This document shows positions 1 to 12,900 of a DNA stretch of 64,000 nt, piece after piece; the first letter of the stretch is position 1, and each line of letters begins with the position of its first letter. The stretch is from Amaurobius ferox (Eukaryota > Arthropoda > Arachnida > Araneae > Amaurobiidae): positions 29,241,780 to 29,305,779 of the forward strand of contig OX578140.1 of NCBI GenBank assembly GCA_951213105.1. The letters are read 5' to 3'. The translations under genes and the position numbers were made by a program. The notes beneath the pieces are model-generated. The model did no database searches, was not told the origin of the DNA, and saw only the letters and a list, made by a program, of their open reading frames with translations.

Positions 1-431
1 AAAGCTTCAGTTTCGGTGTATTTAAGTTTAACATTTTAATATTCCTGTTTAAATATTCTGATAAAACGCAGCTAAAATTGCCGGGGACAGAACCTTCGAC
101 AAAAGTATACGCTTCATGCTATTACCGCGGCACTTTACCACTGCGCTACGATCGGTGTTGCAATTTTATTTTTATATAGCTATATAAACCTTTCTCTGGA
201 TCGACAATTAAAATATATATTTTAGGGCAGAACCCACAAAACCTATTTGATAATCTATATCACTGCTGCACCCTTTTTAACAAGCCGGGAACAGAACCCC
301 AAAACTATAGCCCCGCAACTCGACGCCCCAAGCCTCTCGGCCAAGAGGGCGACGGCCGAAGCTTCAGTTTCGGTATATTTATGTTTAACATTTTAATATT
401 CCTGTTTAAATATTCTGATAAAACGCATCTA

Positions 432-512
432 AAATTGCCGGGGACAGAACCTTCGACAAAAGTATACGCTTCATGCTATTACCGCGGCACTTTACCACTG
501 CGCTACGATCGG
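432..512 (-). other. tRNA-like module 1 of the satellite unit
   Basis: On the minus strand, 505-495 reads TAGCGCAGTGG, a match to the pol III A box (TRGYNNARNNGG type). Positions 451-441 read GGTTCTGTCCC, close to the B box GGTTCGAATCC. The A-to-B spacing is 54 bp, a little longer than in a standard tRNA. The flanks do not pair into an acceptor stem, so this is a tRNA-derived relic and not a tRNA gene. The same module recurs in every satellite unit; this entry uses the second copy as the example. Confidence 0.6.
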
Positions 513-635
513 TGTTGCAATTTTATTTTTATATAGCTATATAAACCTTTCTCTGGATCGACAATTAAAATATATATTTTAGGGCAGAACCCACAAAACC
601 TATTTGATAATCTATATCACTGCTGCACCCTTTTT

Positions 636-707
636 AACAAGCCGGGAACAGAACCCCAAAACTATAGCCCCGCAACTCGACGCCCCAAGCCTCTCGGCCA
701 AGAGGGC
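636..707 (-). other. tRNA-like module 2 of the satellite unit
   Basis: On the minus strand, 700-690 reads TGGCCGAGAGG, the D-arm/A-box pattern of Leu and Ser tRNAs. Positions 655-645 read GGTTCTGTTCC as a B box, exactly 45 bp from the A box as in a tRNA. In diverged satellite copies (about 5865-5895 and 10120-10145) the same site reads GGGGTTCGAATCCC, a perfect T-loop, so the ancestral unit was more tRNA-like. The acceptor stem does not pair. A third, weaker box pair lies near the TAGAACCCGC segment of diverged copies. Confidence 0.6.
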
Positions 708-3700
708 GACGGCCGAAGCTTCAGTTTCGGTATATTTATGTTTAACATTTTAATATTCCTGTTTAAATATTCTGATAAAACGCATCTAAAATTGCCGGGG
801 ACAGAACCTTCGACAAAAGTATACGCTTCATGCTATTACCGCGGCACTTTACCACTGCGCTACGATCGGTGTTGCAATTTTATTTTTATATAGCTATATA
901 AACCTTTCTCTGGATCGACAATTAAAATATATATTTTAGGGCAGAACCCACAAAACCTATTTGATAATCTATATCACTGCTGCACCCTTTTTAACAAGCC
1001 GGGAACAGAACCCCAAAACTATAGCCCCGCAACTCGACGCCCCAAGCCTCTCGGCCAAGAGGGCGACGGCCGAAGCTTCAGTTTCGGTATATTTATGTTT
1101 AACATTTTAATATTCCTGTTTAAATATTCTGATAAAACGCATCTAAAATTGCCGGGGACAGAACCTTCGACAAAAGTATACGCTTCATGCTATTACCGCG
1201 GCACTTTACCACTGCGCTACGATCGGTGTTGCAATTTTATTTTTATATAGCTATATAAACCTTTCTCTGGATCGACAATTAAAATATATATTTTAGGGCA
1301 GAACCCACAAAACCTATTTGATAATCTATATCACTGCTGCACCCTTTTTAACAAGCCGGGAACAGAACCCCAAAACTATAGCCCCGCAACTCGACGCCCC
1401 AAGCCTCTCGGCCAAGAGGGCGACGGCCGAAGCTTCAGTTTCGGTATATTTATGTTTAACATTTTAATATTCCTGTTTAAATATTCTGATAAAACGCATC
1501 TAAAATTGCCGGGGACAGAACCTTCGACAAAAGTATACGCTTCATGCTATTACCGCGGCACTTTACCACTGCGCTACGATCGGTGTTGCAATTTTATTTT
1601 TATATAGCTATATAAACCTTTCTCTGGATCGACAATTAAAATATATATTTTAGGGCAGAACCCACAAAACCTATTTGATAATCTATATCACTGCTGCACC
1701 CTTTTTAACAAGCCGGGAACAGAACCCCAAAACTATAGCCCCGCAACTCGACGCCCCAAGCCTCTCGGCCAAGAGGGCGACGGCCGAAGCTTCAGTTTCG
1801 GTATATTTATGTTTAACATTTTAATATTCCTGTTTAAATATTCTGATAAAACGCATCTAAAATTGCCGGGGACAGAACCTTCGACAAAAGTATACGCTTC
1901 ATGCTATTACCGCGGCACTTTACCACTGCGCTACGATCGGTGTTGCAATTTTATTTTTATATAGCTATATAAACCTTTCTCTGGATCGACAATTAAAATA
2001 TATATTTTAGGGCAGAACCCACAAAACCTATTTGATAATCTATATCACTGCTGCACCCTTTTTAACAAGCCGGGAACAGAACCCCAAAACTATAGCCCCG
2101 CAACTCGACGCCCCAAGCCTCTCGGCCAAGAGGGCGACGGCCGAAGCTTCAGTTTCGGTATATTTATGTTTAACATTTTAATATTCCTGTTTAAATATTC
2201 TGATAAAACGCATCTAAAATTGCCGGGGACAGAACCTTCGACAAAAGTATACGCTTCATGCTATTACCGCGGCACTTTACCACTGCGCTACGATCGGTGT
2301 TGCAATTTTATTTTTATATAGCTATATAAACCTTTCTCTGGATCGACAATTAAAATATATATTTTAGGGCAGAACCCACAAAACCTATTTGATAATCTAT
2401 ATCACTGCTGCACCCTTTTTAACAAGCCGGGAACAGAACCCCAAAACTATAGCCCCGCAACTCGACGCCCCAAGCCTCTCGGCCAAGAGGGCGACGGCCG
2501 AAGCTTCAGTTTCGGTATATTTATGTTTAACATTTTAATATTCCTGTTTAAATATTCTGATAAAACGCATCTAAAATTGCCGGGGACAGAACCTTCGACA
2601 AAAGTATACGCTTCATGCTATTACCGCGGCACTTTACCACTGCGCTACGATCGGTGTTGTAATTTTATTTTTATATAGCTATATAAACCTTTCTCTGGAT
2701 CGACAATTAAAATATATATTTTAGGGCAGAACCCACAAACCTATTTGATAATCTATATCACTGCTGCACCCTTTTTAACAAGCCGGGAACAGAACCCCAA
2801 AACTATAGCCCCGCAACTCGACGCCCCAAGCCTCTCGGCCAAGAGGGCGAAGGCCGAAGCTTCAGTTTCGGTATATTTATGTTTAACATTTTAACATTCC
2901 TGTTTAAATATTCTGATAAAACGCATCTAAAATTGCCGGGGACAGAACCTTCGACAAAAGTATACGCTTCATGCTATTACCGCGGCACTTTACCACTGCG
3001 CTACGATCGGCGTTGCAATTTTATTTTTATATAGCTATATAAACCTTTCTCTGGATCTGCGATTGAAATATATAATTTAGAGCAGAACCCACAAACCTAT
3101 TTGATAATCTATATCACTGCTGCACCCTTTTTAACAAGCCGGGAACAGAACCCCAAAACTATAGCCCCGCAACTCGACGCCCCAAGCCTCTCGGCCAAGA
3201 GGGCGAAGGCCGAAGCTTCAGTTTCGGTATATTTATGTTTAACATTTTAACATTCCTGTTTAAATATTCTGATAAAACGCATTTAAAATTGCCGGGGACA
3301 GAACCTTCGACAAAAGTATACGCTTCATGCTATTACCGCGGCACTTTACCACTGCGCTACGATCGGCGTTGCAATTTTATTTTTATATAGCTATATAAAC
3401 CTTTCTCTGGATCTGCGATTGAAATATATAATTTAGAGCAGAACCCACAAACCTATTTGATAATCTATATCACTGCTGCACCCTTTTTAACAAGCCGGGA
3501 ACAGAACCCCAAAACTATAGCCCCGCAACTCGACGCCCCAAGCCTCTCGGCCAAGAGGGCGAAGGCCGAAGCTTCAGTTTCGGTATATTTATGTTTAACA
3601 TTTTAACATTCCTGTTTAAATATTCTGATAAAACGCATTTAAAATTGCCGGGGACAGAACCTTCGACAAAAGTATACGCTTCATGCTATTACCGCGGCAC

Positions 3701-5348
3701 TTTACCACTGCGCTACGATCGGCGTTGCAATTTTATTTTTATATAGCTATATAAACCTTTCTCTGGATCTGCGATTGAAATATATAATTTAGAGCAGAAC
3801 CACAAAATCTATTTGATAATCTATATCACTGCTGCACCCTTTTTAACAAGCCGGGAACAGAACCCCAAAACTATAGCCCCGCAACTCGACGCCCCAAGCC
3901 TCTCGGCCCAGAGGGCGAAGGCCGAAGCTTCAGTTTCGGTATATTTATGTTTAACATTTTAACATTCCTGTTTAAATATTCTGATAAAACGCATTTAAAA
4001 TTGCCGGGGACAGAACCTTCGACAAAAGTATACGCTTCATGCTATTACCGCGGCACTTTACCACTGCGCTACGATCGGCGTTGCAATTTTATTTTTATAT
4101 AGCTATATAAACCTTTCTCTGGATCTGCGATTGAAATATATAATTTAGAGCAGAACCCACAAACCTATTTGATAATCTATATCACTGCTGCACCCTTTTT
4201 AACAAGCCGGGAACAGAACCCCAAAACTATAGCCCCGCAACTCGACGCCCCAAGCCTCTCGGCCAAGAGGGCGAAGGCCGAAGCTTCAGTTTCGGTATAT
4301 TTATGTTTAACATTTTAACATTCCTGTTTAAATATTCTGATAAAACGCATTTAAAATTGCCGGGGACAGAACCTTCGACAAAAGTATACGCTTCATGCTA
4401 TTACCGCGGCACTTTACCACTGCGCTACGATCGGCGTTGCAATTTTATTTTTATATAGCTATATAAACCTTTCTCTGGATCTGCGATTGAAATATATAAT
4501 TTAGAGCAGAACCCACAAACCTATTTGATAATCTATATCACTGCTGCACCCTTTTTAACAAGCCGGGAACAGAACCCCAAAACTATAGCCCCGCAACTCG
4601 ACGCCCCAAGCCTCTCGGCCAAGAGGGCGAAGGCCGAAGCTTCAGTTTCGGTATATTTATGTTTAACATTTTAACATTCCTGTTTAAATATTCTGATAAA
4701 ACGCATTTAAAATTGCCGGGGACAGAACCTTCGACAAAAGTATACGCTTCATGCTATTACCGCGGCACTTTACCACTGCGCTACGATCGGCGTTGCAATT
4801 TTATTTTTATATAGCTATATAAACCTTTCTCTGGATCTGCGATTGAAATATATAATTTAGAGCAGAACCCACAAACCTATTTGATAATCTATATCACTGC
4901 TGCACCCTTTTTAACAAGCCGGGAACAGAACCCCAAAACTATAGCCCCGCAACTCGACGCCCCAAGCCTCTCGGCCAAGAGGGCGAAGGCCGAAGCTTCA
5001 GTTTCGGTATATTTATGTTTAACATTTTAACATTCCTGTTTAAATATTCTGATAAAACGCATTTAAAATTGCCGGGGACAGAACCTTCGACAAAAGTATA
5101 CGCTTCATGCTATTACCGCGGCACTTTACCACTGCGCTACGATCGGCGTTGCAATTTTATTTTTATATAGCTATATAAACCTTTCTCTGGATCTGCGATT
5201 GAAATATATAATTTAGAGCAGAACCCACAAACCTATTTGATAATCTATATCACTGCTGCACCCTTTTTAACAAGCCGGGAACAGAACCCCAAAGCTAGAG
5301 CCCCGCAACTTGACGCCCCAGGCCTCCGGACCAAGTAGGCGACAGCCC

Positions 5349-6165
5349 ATGTTTCGATTTCGGTATATTTAAGTTTAACATTTTAACATGCCTGTTTAAA
5401 TAATCTAATAAAATTGCTAGGGACAGAACCCTCAAGAAAAACATACGATTCATGCTGATGCAATTTTATTTTAACTATATAAAGCTTATTTTGGATCGTA
5501 CCATTTCTAACAAAGCGTGATTCGAACCCCAAGCCCAGAGTTCCGCAATTTGACGCCATAAGCCCCTCAACTAATTGGGAGACTGCCGAAGCTTCAATTT
5601 CGGTGTATTTATATTTAAAATGGCTGTTTAAATAATCTGATAAAACTCAAATTGCCAGAGACAGAACCCTAGACAAAAACATACGATTCATGCTTAAATC
5701 CCGGCACTTTACCACTGCGCTACAATCGGCGATGCAGTTTATTAAAATTGTATTTTATTTTAACTATATCAAGCTTTCTCTGGATCGGCGAATAAAATAT
5801 ATCTATAATAGAACCCGCAAAACCTATTCGATGACTTCCATCACTGCTAACGTATCTTTTCTAACAACGCGGGATTCGAACCCCCAAGTCTATAGCTCCG
5901 CAACTTGAAGTCCTCAGCCTCTCAGCTAATTGGACGACTGCCTAAGCTTCAATTTCAGTGTATTTAAATTTAACATGGGTGTTTAAATAATCTGATAAAA
6001 CGTGTTTAAAATTGTCAGGGATAGAACCCTCGACAAAAATATGCGATTCATGCTTCTACCCCGGTACTTTACCACTGAGCTATAATCGGCGACGCACTTT
6101 TATTTTATTTTAACTATATAAAGCTTTCTCTGGATTGGCGAATAAAATATATCTAGGGTAGAACC
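5349..6165. repeat. Diverged satellite copies
   Basis: Two to three older copies of the satellite unit with many substitutions and small deletions. They keep the order TTTCGGTGTATTTA, AACATG, CAGAACC, TTTACCACTGCGCTAC, CTCTGGATCGGCG and GATTCGAACCCC. They break off at 6165, where a DNA transposon is inserted; the satellite resumes at 10064. No gene is seen. Confidence 0.9.
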
Positions 6166-9100
6166 GGGGCCGGCGGGATTTCTTCTTCTTATCGGGCCTA
6201 GGTGCAGGTTTTGTGACGTCACAACTTACATCCCAGCCACGGCTTTTACACTTTGCTCCAGTTCTTAATCAGTGTCGATTATGGAGTCGATATTTTAGTT
6301 TTAGAGTCATAGAACTTGGTTAAAATAAAAATGATTTAATTGAATAAATATAACGAAAACAAATTATATATATAAAGAAGGAATATAAATAAGATTGTAA
6401 AGTAAAAAAATACTGAATATTTCCGTAGTTATGAGTTGTTTCTTTTTCCCCTTTTCTTTTAAAAGATTCAATACCAAGTTTTAACCTTTTGAATTTTATT
6501 TTTTCATAAAATTCATTTATTTGAGAAATCTGGCTTTTGTTCTTAAATAACCTAATGCACAGAAACACATTCCTGTGATAGAGCTTCCTGTCCTCTAAGG
6601 AAACTACTGGTAGGTCTTCTGTTGTTAAAATAATGTCATGGTCCTGCTGATAAAGAAGTAGATCCAAGTTTTCTTCAGTAACAAGTTTTTCAAGCAACTC
6701 TTTTGAAATATGACTAGATTGGAATCCTGTTTTTGGTTCTGTTCCAAATAAAACTTTGTAAGAGTATCGTTTAATGGTTCTATGAAAAGAGGAATTCTTT
6801 TGGAATTGAACAAAGTAACAACCTATAGCCCAATTTTTTGTGTCATTGTTAACTAGCCAAGCACGTAACATAGCTTCAACATCTTGATTTGATCGCTCAA
6901 CACATCCTTGACTAGCTGGATGTCTAGGCCTACCATTTACAATTTTGCAAGTTGGCCACAGGCTTGTTAATTCTTGTATAGCAGCAGCCGTAAACTCACG
7001 GCCGTTGTCGCTTTGTAATATATGAGGACAACCTACTTCGAAAAATATTTTTAATACCTCCATTGCTACTTCAGCAGATCTTTTTGAAGTCAACGGTCGA
7101 AGAAAGCTGAATTTCGTCGCGTGGTCCTGGTAGTGTAATAGCCATTTGTAATTTCTATCTGGGGTCGACTGTAAGTCAACTAAATCAACTTGGCCACGAT
7201 GATTGAAGTCGCTAGATACAATTGGGCAAACAACGATTCCTTTTCTTGGAAATTTTTATTTAGACTGACATATCGGGCACAGCTTTAAATACTCCACTAC
7301 AACTGAAGTAGGTATTAGGTATTTCGATTTCAAACTATACAGCATTTTATCTCTTCCTCCGTGGCCAATCGACTGATGGGTTTTTGAAGTATGTGGTAAA
7401 AATTTTCCGTTGGTACTATTTTAACAACTGGATCGGAGTCAGACTTTCTCTTCAAAATCAAAGATTCTTTTAGTACCTACTTCCATAACATCGTAATTTT
7501 TTCCATAATATAGTACTGTTTATGTGTCCGTTGCAGTTTAAGTAGTGGTGCAAATTTAAATTGTTCAATGACTGTGATAAAGCTTCTTCTATCCTTTCGC
7601 GAGTCCATAAAGGTTTTTCTTCATCATGCAGCTTGTTCAAAAACGTCCTGATAGTTTCATTAAACTGTTCTTCAGATACAAATTCGGTCAGAGTTTGATT
7701 TTTTCCTATATCTGTACCCATTTTTCTACGGTAGGTACTTGATAAAACTCGAAATATAGAAAACAATAATAAAAATGCGCGCAACCTTCCTCGCGTAATG
7801 TTTCTGCACTACTGTGTGTGTCACGTCAGAAGCGCGACGCTGGCCGGCAGCTGTGCGAGTCCTGACTTGTTTATTTCATCTTTTCACTAACACGTCAGAA
7901 GCTTTCATATTTTCACTAAAACAGTTAAGGGATTTGATCAAACAAATCACTTACTTTCTTTAGGAAAATCACCCCCACAGAGTTGTAATTTTAACATCTT
8001 CCGTGAATTGATCATCTACCTTAGGGATTTGATCAAATCTCCGTTTTCATCATTTCCCTGCGACATATATATATATATATGCTGAAGAGCCATTACATTA
8101 CACGCATGTTATTTCAATAGAAGAGGTACATATTTTGACATATTTAACTTTATAACTTTCGATATATTTTAGTTATAAAAAACATTTTCCAGGAAATTAA
8201 AGAGCTTCAGAGACTTGACATGATAACTAATAATTAAAAATTACCAAGCATTTTAAAGATTTGCTGTTAAAAAAGAGCGTAAAAATTGAAGGTTGAAAGA
8301 AAAGTTTCGCAGAAACTTATTTAGAATAACAAATTTTCTCTTATACGAATGGAGAATTATTAAGAAATATCTATTAATACCTATAGGAACAAATTCATTA
8401 TACTCTAAATCAGCTTTTATGGCATTTTTCCTCCAACCTTATACTTTAATGCTATTATTCGATACTGAGTGTTTAAGTGATGTAGTGCTCGAAAATATTC
8501 AGTTATTTGTAATTATATTAAGCATTCGAAGATCTTTATTTTTCCATGAATGATTTTTTATGAGTAAAATACGCTGAAAGAAAAGTACATTTTTGTTATA
8601 AGAGAGTTTATTTGGATGCAATTGGTGTAAATTTATAATCACTATAAATTAGTAAACATTAAATGTATATTAAAATCTTAATCATAATGTTTTAAAATCA
8701 TTGATATTTTTTTTGTTTTGTTTTTCTCTTATTGGCTTTAAACAATGCAATGTCGATTCTGTTAATTTGATTCTACTAACTGTAGGCCTATATTATATTA
8801 TCTAAACTTATATTAATCAGATAATAATTTCAGGAACAACACTGAATATTTTAAATATATACTTATTTAAATACTATTACAATGTAGACCCCCTATGATT
8901 TTTATATTTTAGAAATATATTGAAGGGATATAAAGTTATGATGCCTCTAAAATAATTGGTTTGCTATATTTGGGATATATATGCCCCTATTTTCTTTCCA
9001 ACCCATCTATATTAACAAAATTATTAACCACACAAAAAATCTGTGCCGCATTATTTTATACCATAGTCTGAATGAAGTTAAATTTTTGAAGTTTTATAAA

Positions 9101-10063
9101 GCAAAGAAAAAAATCTGTATTATTTTAAGATTTAAATGTACTTTTGAAATATGAAACTGCGCTTGGAGTACAAAATATAAGGAATATTAGGTAATCTACT
9201 TTGTTAATGCATAATCTGTATTACTAAATGTATATTTATAATGCTCTATTCATACTCAAAAGTCAACATTTTATAAAATACTAAATACGACAAGAATTAG
9301 GAAAGAAAAAAAATGAGCAATATATTTAATTTTCAGATTTAAAATGCCTATACGCCAGATTTTTAAAAAAAATTAAAAAAAAAAAAGTAGCACTTCTCAA
9401 AATAGCATTTATTTCACAAAAGCCAATAAAAAAGCTAAATTCACAAGTATTTAATATTGGACGATATTTGACTCAACAAATTTTCATCGCCCCAAACTTT
9501 TTTATATATTTCGGCATATATTAACCGATTATGTATTTTCATTTAAAGCAGACATTTTACACCTAAGCAATAACATCTAAGCGATTTCCATCAGTTTCTT
9601 ACATAGCAAAAATACTCGTTCAACGGACGAATTTGACGTTGGATTTGAAAAAATTACGCTACTTAAAATCTTGACATCCACGAATCTAGTTCTAGATCAC
9701 TTTAATCATGTTCTAGATTTTAAAAATACACTTAAAAGAAAACCCCTTTCGGTGATACGTTCATTAGACCTATACTGCATGTGCATTACACTAAGTATCT
9801 TGAAAAAAGTGGACAAATTGATCACATTTTCCCTTAAATATTAGAAATTAACATGCATTATTATTATTACCTAGATAATAAAAATATTAACGATATAGCT
9901 TACCTTATTAGGATACATCTGTATCTTCATCAATACTTATACGATCATAGTTTCAAACACATGCTGTAAGTTGCAAATTGGGGGATGTACTTTATGACGT
10001 CACGAGCTACAGCAACGCCGCAGGTATAGGTCCGATAAGGAGCAGAACTAATCCGCCGGCCCC
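6166..10063 (-). mobile_element. 3.9-kb DNA transposon with integrase-type transposase, decayed
   Basis: The ends are inverted repeats: 6166 reads GGGGCCGGCGGGATT, and the complement of 10063 leftwards reads GGGGCCGGCGGATTAG. Similarity continues inward through CTTATCGG(G/A)CCTA, GTGACGTCA and TACATCCC (about 70 bp). The flanks are GGTAGAACC (6157-6165) and GATAGAACC (10064-10072), a 9-bp target-site duplication with one mismatch inside the satellite. The minus strand carries a broken KRBA2-like integrase. From about 7800 to 10000 there is only AT-rich sequence with no recognisable ORF. The superfamily is uncertain: the integrase resembles those of Ginger/IS3EU-type cut-and-paste elements. 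Confidence 0.88.
6320..7750 (-). pseudogene. KRBA2-like integrase/transposase, broken
   Basis: Read on the minus strand, an N-terminal part (7750-7500, containing QTLTEFVSEEQFNE) is followed by a zinc-binding part with HQSIGHGGRDKM near 7375 and LCPICQSK near 7275. An rve catalytic core then follows: DFNHRGQVDLVDLQ, LQSDNGREF near 7015 and CVERSNQDVE near 6895. The D and E of the last two blocks are about 37 residues apart, as expected for a DD(35)E integrase. The motif RPRHPASQGCVERSN is typical of arthropod proteins annotated as KRAB-A domain-containing 2-like. One stop follows CQSK and frame changes occur near 7380 and 7470, so the copy is dead. The longest open piece is 6320-7093; its last 80 or so residues look like read-through. 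Confidence 0.85.
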
Positions 10064-12077
10064 GATAGAACCTCAAAAGCTATTCGATTACTTCCATCAC
10101 TGCTTGCGCACCCTTTCGACCAACGCGGGATTCGAACCCCAAGCCTAGAGCTCCGCAACTTGACGCCCTCAGCCTCTCAACTAATTAAGCGACTGCTGAA
10201 GCTTCAATTTCGGTGTATTAAAATGCAACATTTTAGCATGCCTGTTTAAATAATCTGATAAAACGCGTTTAAAATTGCCAGGGACAGGACCCTGAAAAAA
10301 ATATGCTTCTATCCAGGCACTTTACCACTGAGCTACAATCGGCGATGCAGCTTTATTTTATTTTAGCTATATAAAGCTTTCTCTGGATCGGCGAATTAAA
10401 TATAACTAGGATAGAACCCGCAAAATCAATTCGATGACTTCTATCATTACTAGAGTGCCATTTCTAACAACGCGGGATGCGAACCCCAAGCCTAGAGCTC
10501 CGCAACTTGACACCGTAAGCCTCTCAGCTAATAGGGCGATTGTCGAAGCTTCAATTTCGGTGTATTTAAATTTAACATTTTAGCATACCTATTTAAATAA
10601 TCTGATAAAACGTGACTAAAATTGCCTCGGTCAGAATTTTCGACGAAAATGTACGCGTCATTCTGTTACCGCGACACTTTACAACACTGCGCTACGGCAC
10701 TTTACAACTTACTTACACTGCACTTTACAACACTGCGTTCATCGTTGCATTTTTTTTTTTTTAACTATATAGAGCTTTCTCTGGATTATCGATTAAAATA
10801 AATTTGGGGGCAGTACCCACAAAATACATTCGATATCTACAATTTATTTATCTGATAATCTAACACTATCATTGCATCTTTTTTAACCAGTCAGGGATCG
10901 AATACCAAAAGTAGAGTCCCGCATCTTCACACCCCAGGCCTCTCGGCCAAGAGAGCGACAGCCGAAGCTTCGATTTCAGTAATTTAATAAAACGTGGCGA
11001 AAATTGCCATAGACCGAACCCACGACAAAATCATACGATTCATGTTTCTACCGCAGCACTTTAAAATTGCCCTGCGATCAGAGTTGTAATTTTATTTTAT
11101 TTTAGCTATATAAAGCTTTATCTGCATCGGCGATTAAAATATATCTAGGGCAAAACCCACAAAATCTGATTGATAGCCTCTATTACATAGTGTACCCTTT
11201 CTAATAAGTCCAGATTCGAACCCCAGCCTAAAGCCCCGCAACTTGACGCCCCAAGCCTCTCAACCAATACGGCGACGGTCAAGATTTAAATTTCGGTGTA
11301 TTTAAATTTAACATGCCTGTTTAAATAACCTGATAATGAAAAACGCAGCTGCAATTGCCAGGGTCAGAACCTTCGACACACACTTACGAGTCATGCTGTC
11401 CCGCGACACTTTACGCCACGCTTTGAGTCCCGCAACTTTATGCTTCAAGCCTCTCGGCCGAGAGGGCGACAGCCGAATCTTCGATTTCAGTGTATTTAAG
11501 TTTATTTTAACATGCCTGTTTAAATAATCTGATGAAACGAGTCTGGAATTGTCAGGGACAGAACCCTCGACAAAAACATGCTGCTACCACAGCATTTTAC
11601 CACTGCACTACGATCGCATTTTCACTTTATTTTAACTATATAAAGCTTTTTCTGGATCGGCGATTAAAATATAGAAGAACTGAAATGGATTTAAATATAG
11701 ATACTAAAAGGATTTAAAAAGAGCAGAACCCACTAAAACTATTTTATGACCTCTATCACACCTTTCTATCAAAGACGGATTCGAACCCCAAACCCAGAGC
11801 TCCGGAATTTGACGCCCCAAGCCTCTCGGCCAAGAGAGCGGTGACCGAAGCGTCGATTTCAGTGTATTAAAGTTTAACATTTTAACATAACTGTTTAAAC
11901 ATTGTGATAAAACACGGCTAAAATTGATGTAGACAGACAAGGCGTGATCAAGTCAAAGTGGGGTCCATGGCCTGTTTTTAATTCGGGGTCCCCATACGCA
12001 TACAAACACATAAAAAACATCACCATATAACAAATTTGGGGGCTCAGGATCACAACACCGAAGGCTCGTTTGTACGT

Positions 12078-12135
12078 TGTTGTTGTTGTTGAGACCCAGA
12101 CCGTCCGACCTACCAGAAAGGTGTAAGGTAACTGT
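12078..12135 (-). mobile_element. 58-bp SINE tail with target-site duplication
   Basis: Only the 3' tail of the tRNA-derived SINE is present (TGTTGTTGTTGAGACCC to GGTAACTGT). It is flanked by perfect 16-bp copies of AGGCTCGTTTGTACGT at 12062-12077 and 12136-12151. Confidence 0.85.
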
Positions 12136-12151
12136 AGGCTCGTTTGTACGT

Positions 12152-12185
12152 AGAAAACCCAGACCACACGACCAACCCATAGGCT
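12152..12185 (-). mobile_element. 34-bp SINE-like tail beside the same duplication
   Basis: The segment AGAAAACCCAGACCACACG and onward resembles a diverged SINE tail. A third copy of AGGCTCGTTTGTACGT at 12186-12201 closes it. Two successive insertions used the same 16-bp target. Confidence 0.65.
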
Positions 12186-12900
12186 AGGCTCGTTTGTACG
12201 TGTAAACTTTCAAATATTTTACTTCAAAGTAATATATTTAGACTCAAAGATATTTAAAGGATGTATAATATTTAAAAATATTACCATACTTTATAATTTA
12301 AAATGAAAAGTAATTTTATCAGTTTAAAATAAATTAAAAAATTGTTTCTGCTTAAATTTTTAATCACATGCAATATTTAGTAGACCCTTAAAATTTTGTG
12401 CCCATGAATTTAATCAAGCCCTGAGACCAGAACCTTCGACAAAAACGCACACTCCATGCTGCTACTGTGCACTTTAACCGCTGCGCTGTGATCAGCGTAA
12501 CGATTTCATTTTATTTTGACTACTATATAAATATTTCTCCGGATTGGCGATTAAAATAAATTTGGGGTACGGAAATCGAAATCCCCAAACCTAGAGCGCC
12601 GCAACTTGACGCCCCAAACCTCTCGACCAAGAGAGCGACGGCCGAACCTTCGATGTCGGTGTATTTATGTTTAACATTTTAACATGCTTGTTTAAATAAT
12701 CTGATAAAACGTGACTAAAATTGAAGAGGACAGAACCTTCGACAAAACCGTACGCTTTATATCCCCGTTGCAAGTTAATTTTATTTTAACTATATAAAGC
12801 TTCCTTTGTATTGGCGATTGAAATAAATTTGGGGCAGAACCCACAAAATCTATTGTATATTTATTATTTAACTGACTGACAACATTGTGTATGCATTATT

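Larger units (their letters stand above)
2..5348. repeat. 357/356-bp satellite array, 15 copies
   Basis: The AAGCTTCAG landmark recurs at 2, 359, 716, 1073, 1430, 1787, 2144, 2501, 2857, 3213, 3569, 3925, 4281, 4637 and 4993. The period is exactly 357 bp for the first seven steps and 356 bp afterwards. Copies 1-7 (type A) are nearly identical and read CGGTGTTG and GATCGACAATTAAAA. Copies 9-15 (type B) read CGGCGTTG and GATCTGCGATTGAAA. Copy 8 (2501-2856) is a mosaic of the two. Each unit holds a HindIII site and tRNA-like boxes on the minus strand. The array runs off the left edge, so its true length is unknown. No coding potential is seen. Confidence 0.97.
10064..12860. repeat. Diverged satellite copies right of the transposon
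   Basis: About seven degenerate copies of the 357-bp unit, recognisable by GAAGCTTC(A/G)ATTTC, CTGATAAAACG, TTTACCACTG and TCGAACCCCAAGCC. One copy carries a short local expansion of ACTTTACAACACTGCG (about 10670-10735). Two SINE-tail insertions lie at 12078-12185, and a stretch of plain AT-rich DNA at 12200-12410. No gene is seen. Confidence 0.88.

Noticed and set aside
1..6165. Centromeric or telomeric array
   Set aside because: No telomere repeat is present, and position on the chromosome cannot be judged from the window.
8293..8553. 86-codon + strand ORF
   Set aside because: AT-rich chance ORF inside the decayed transposon; no recognisable motif.
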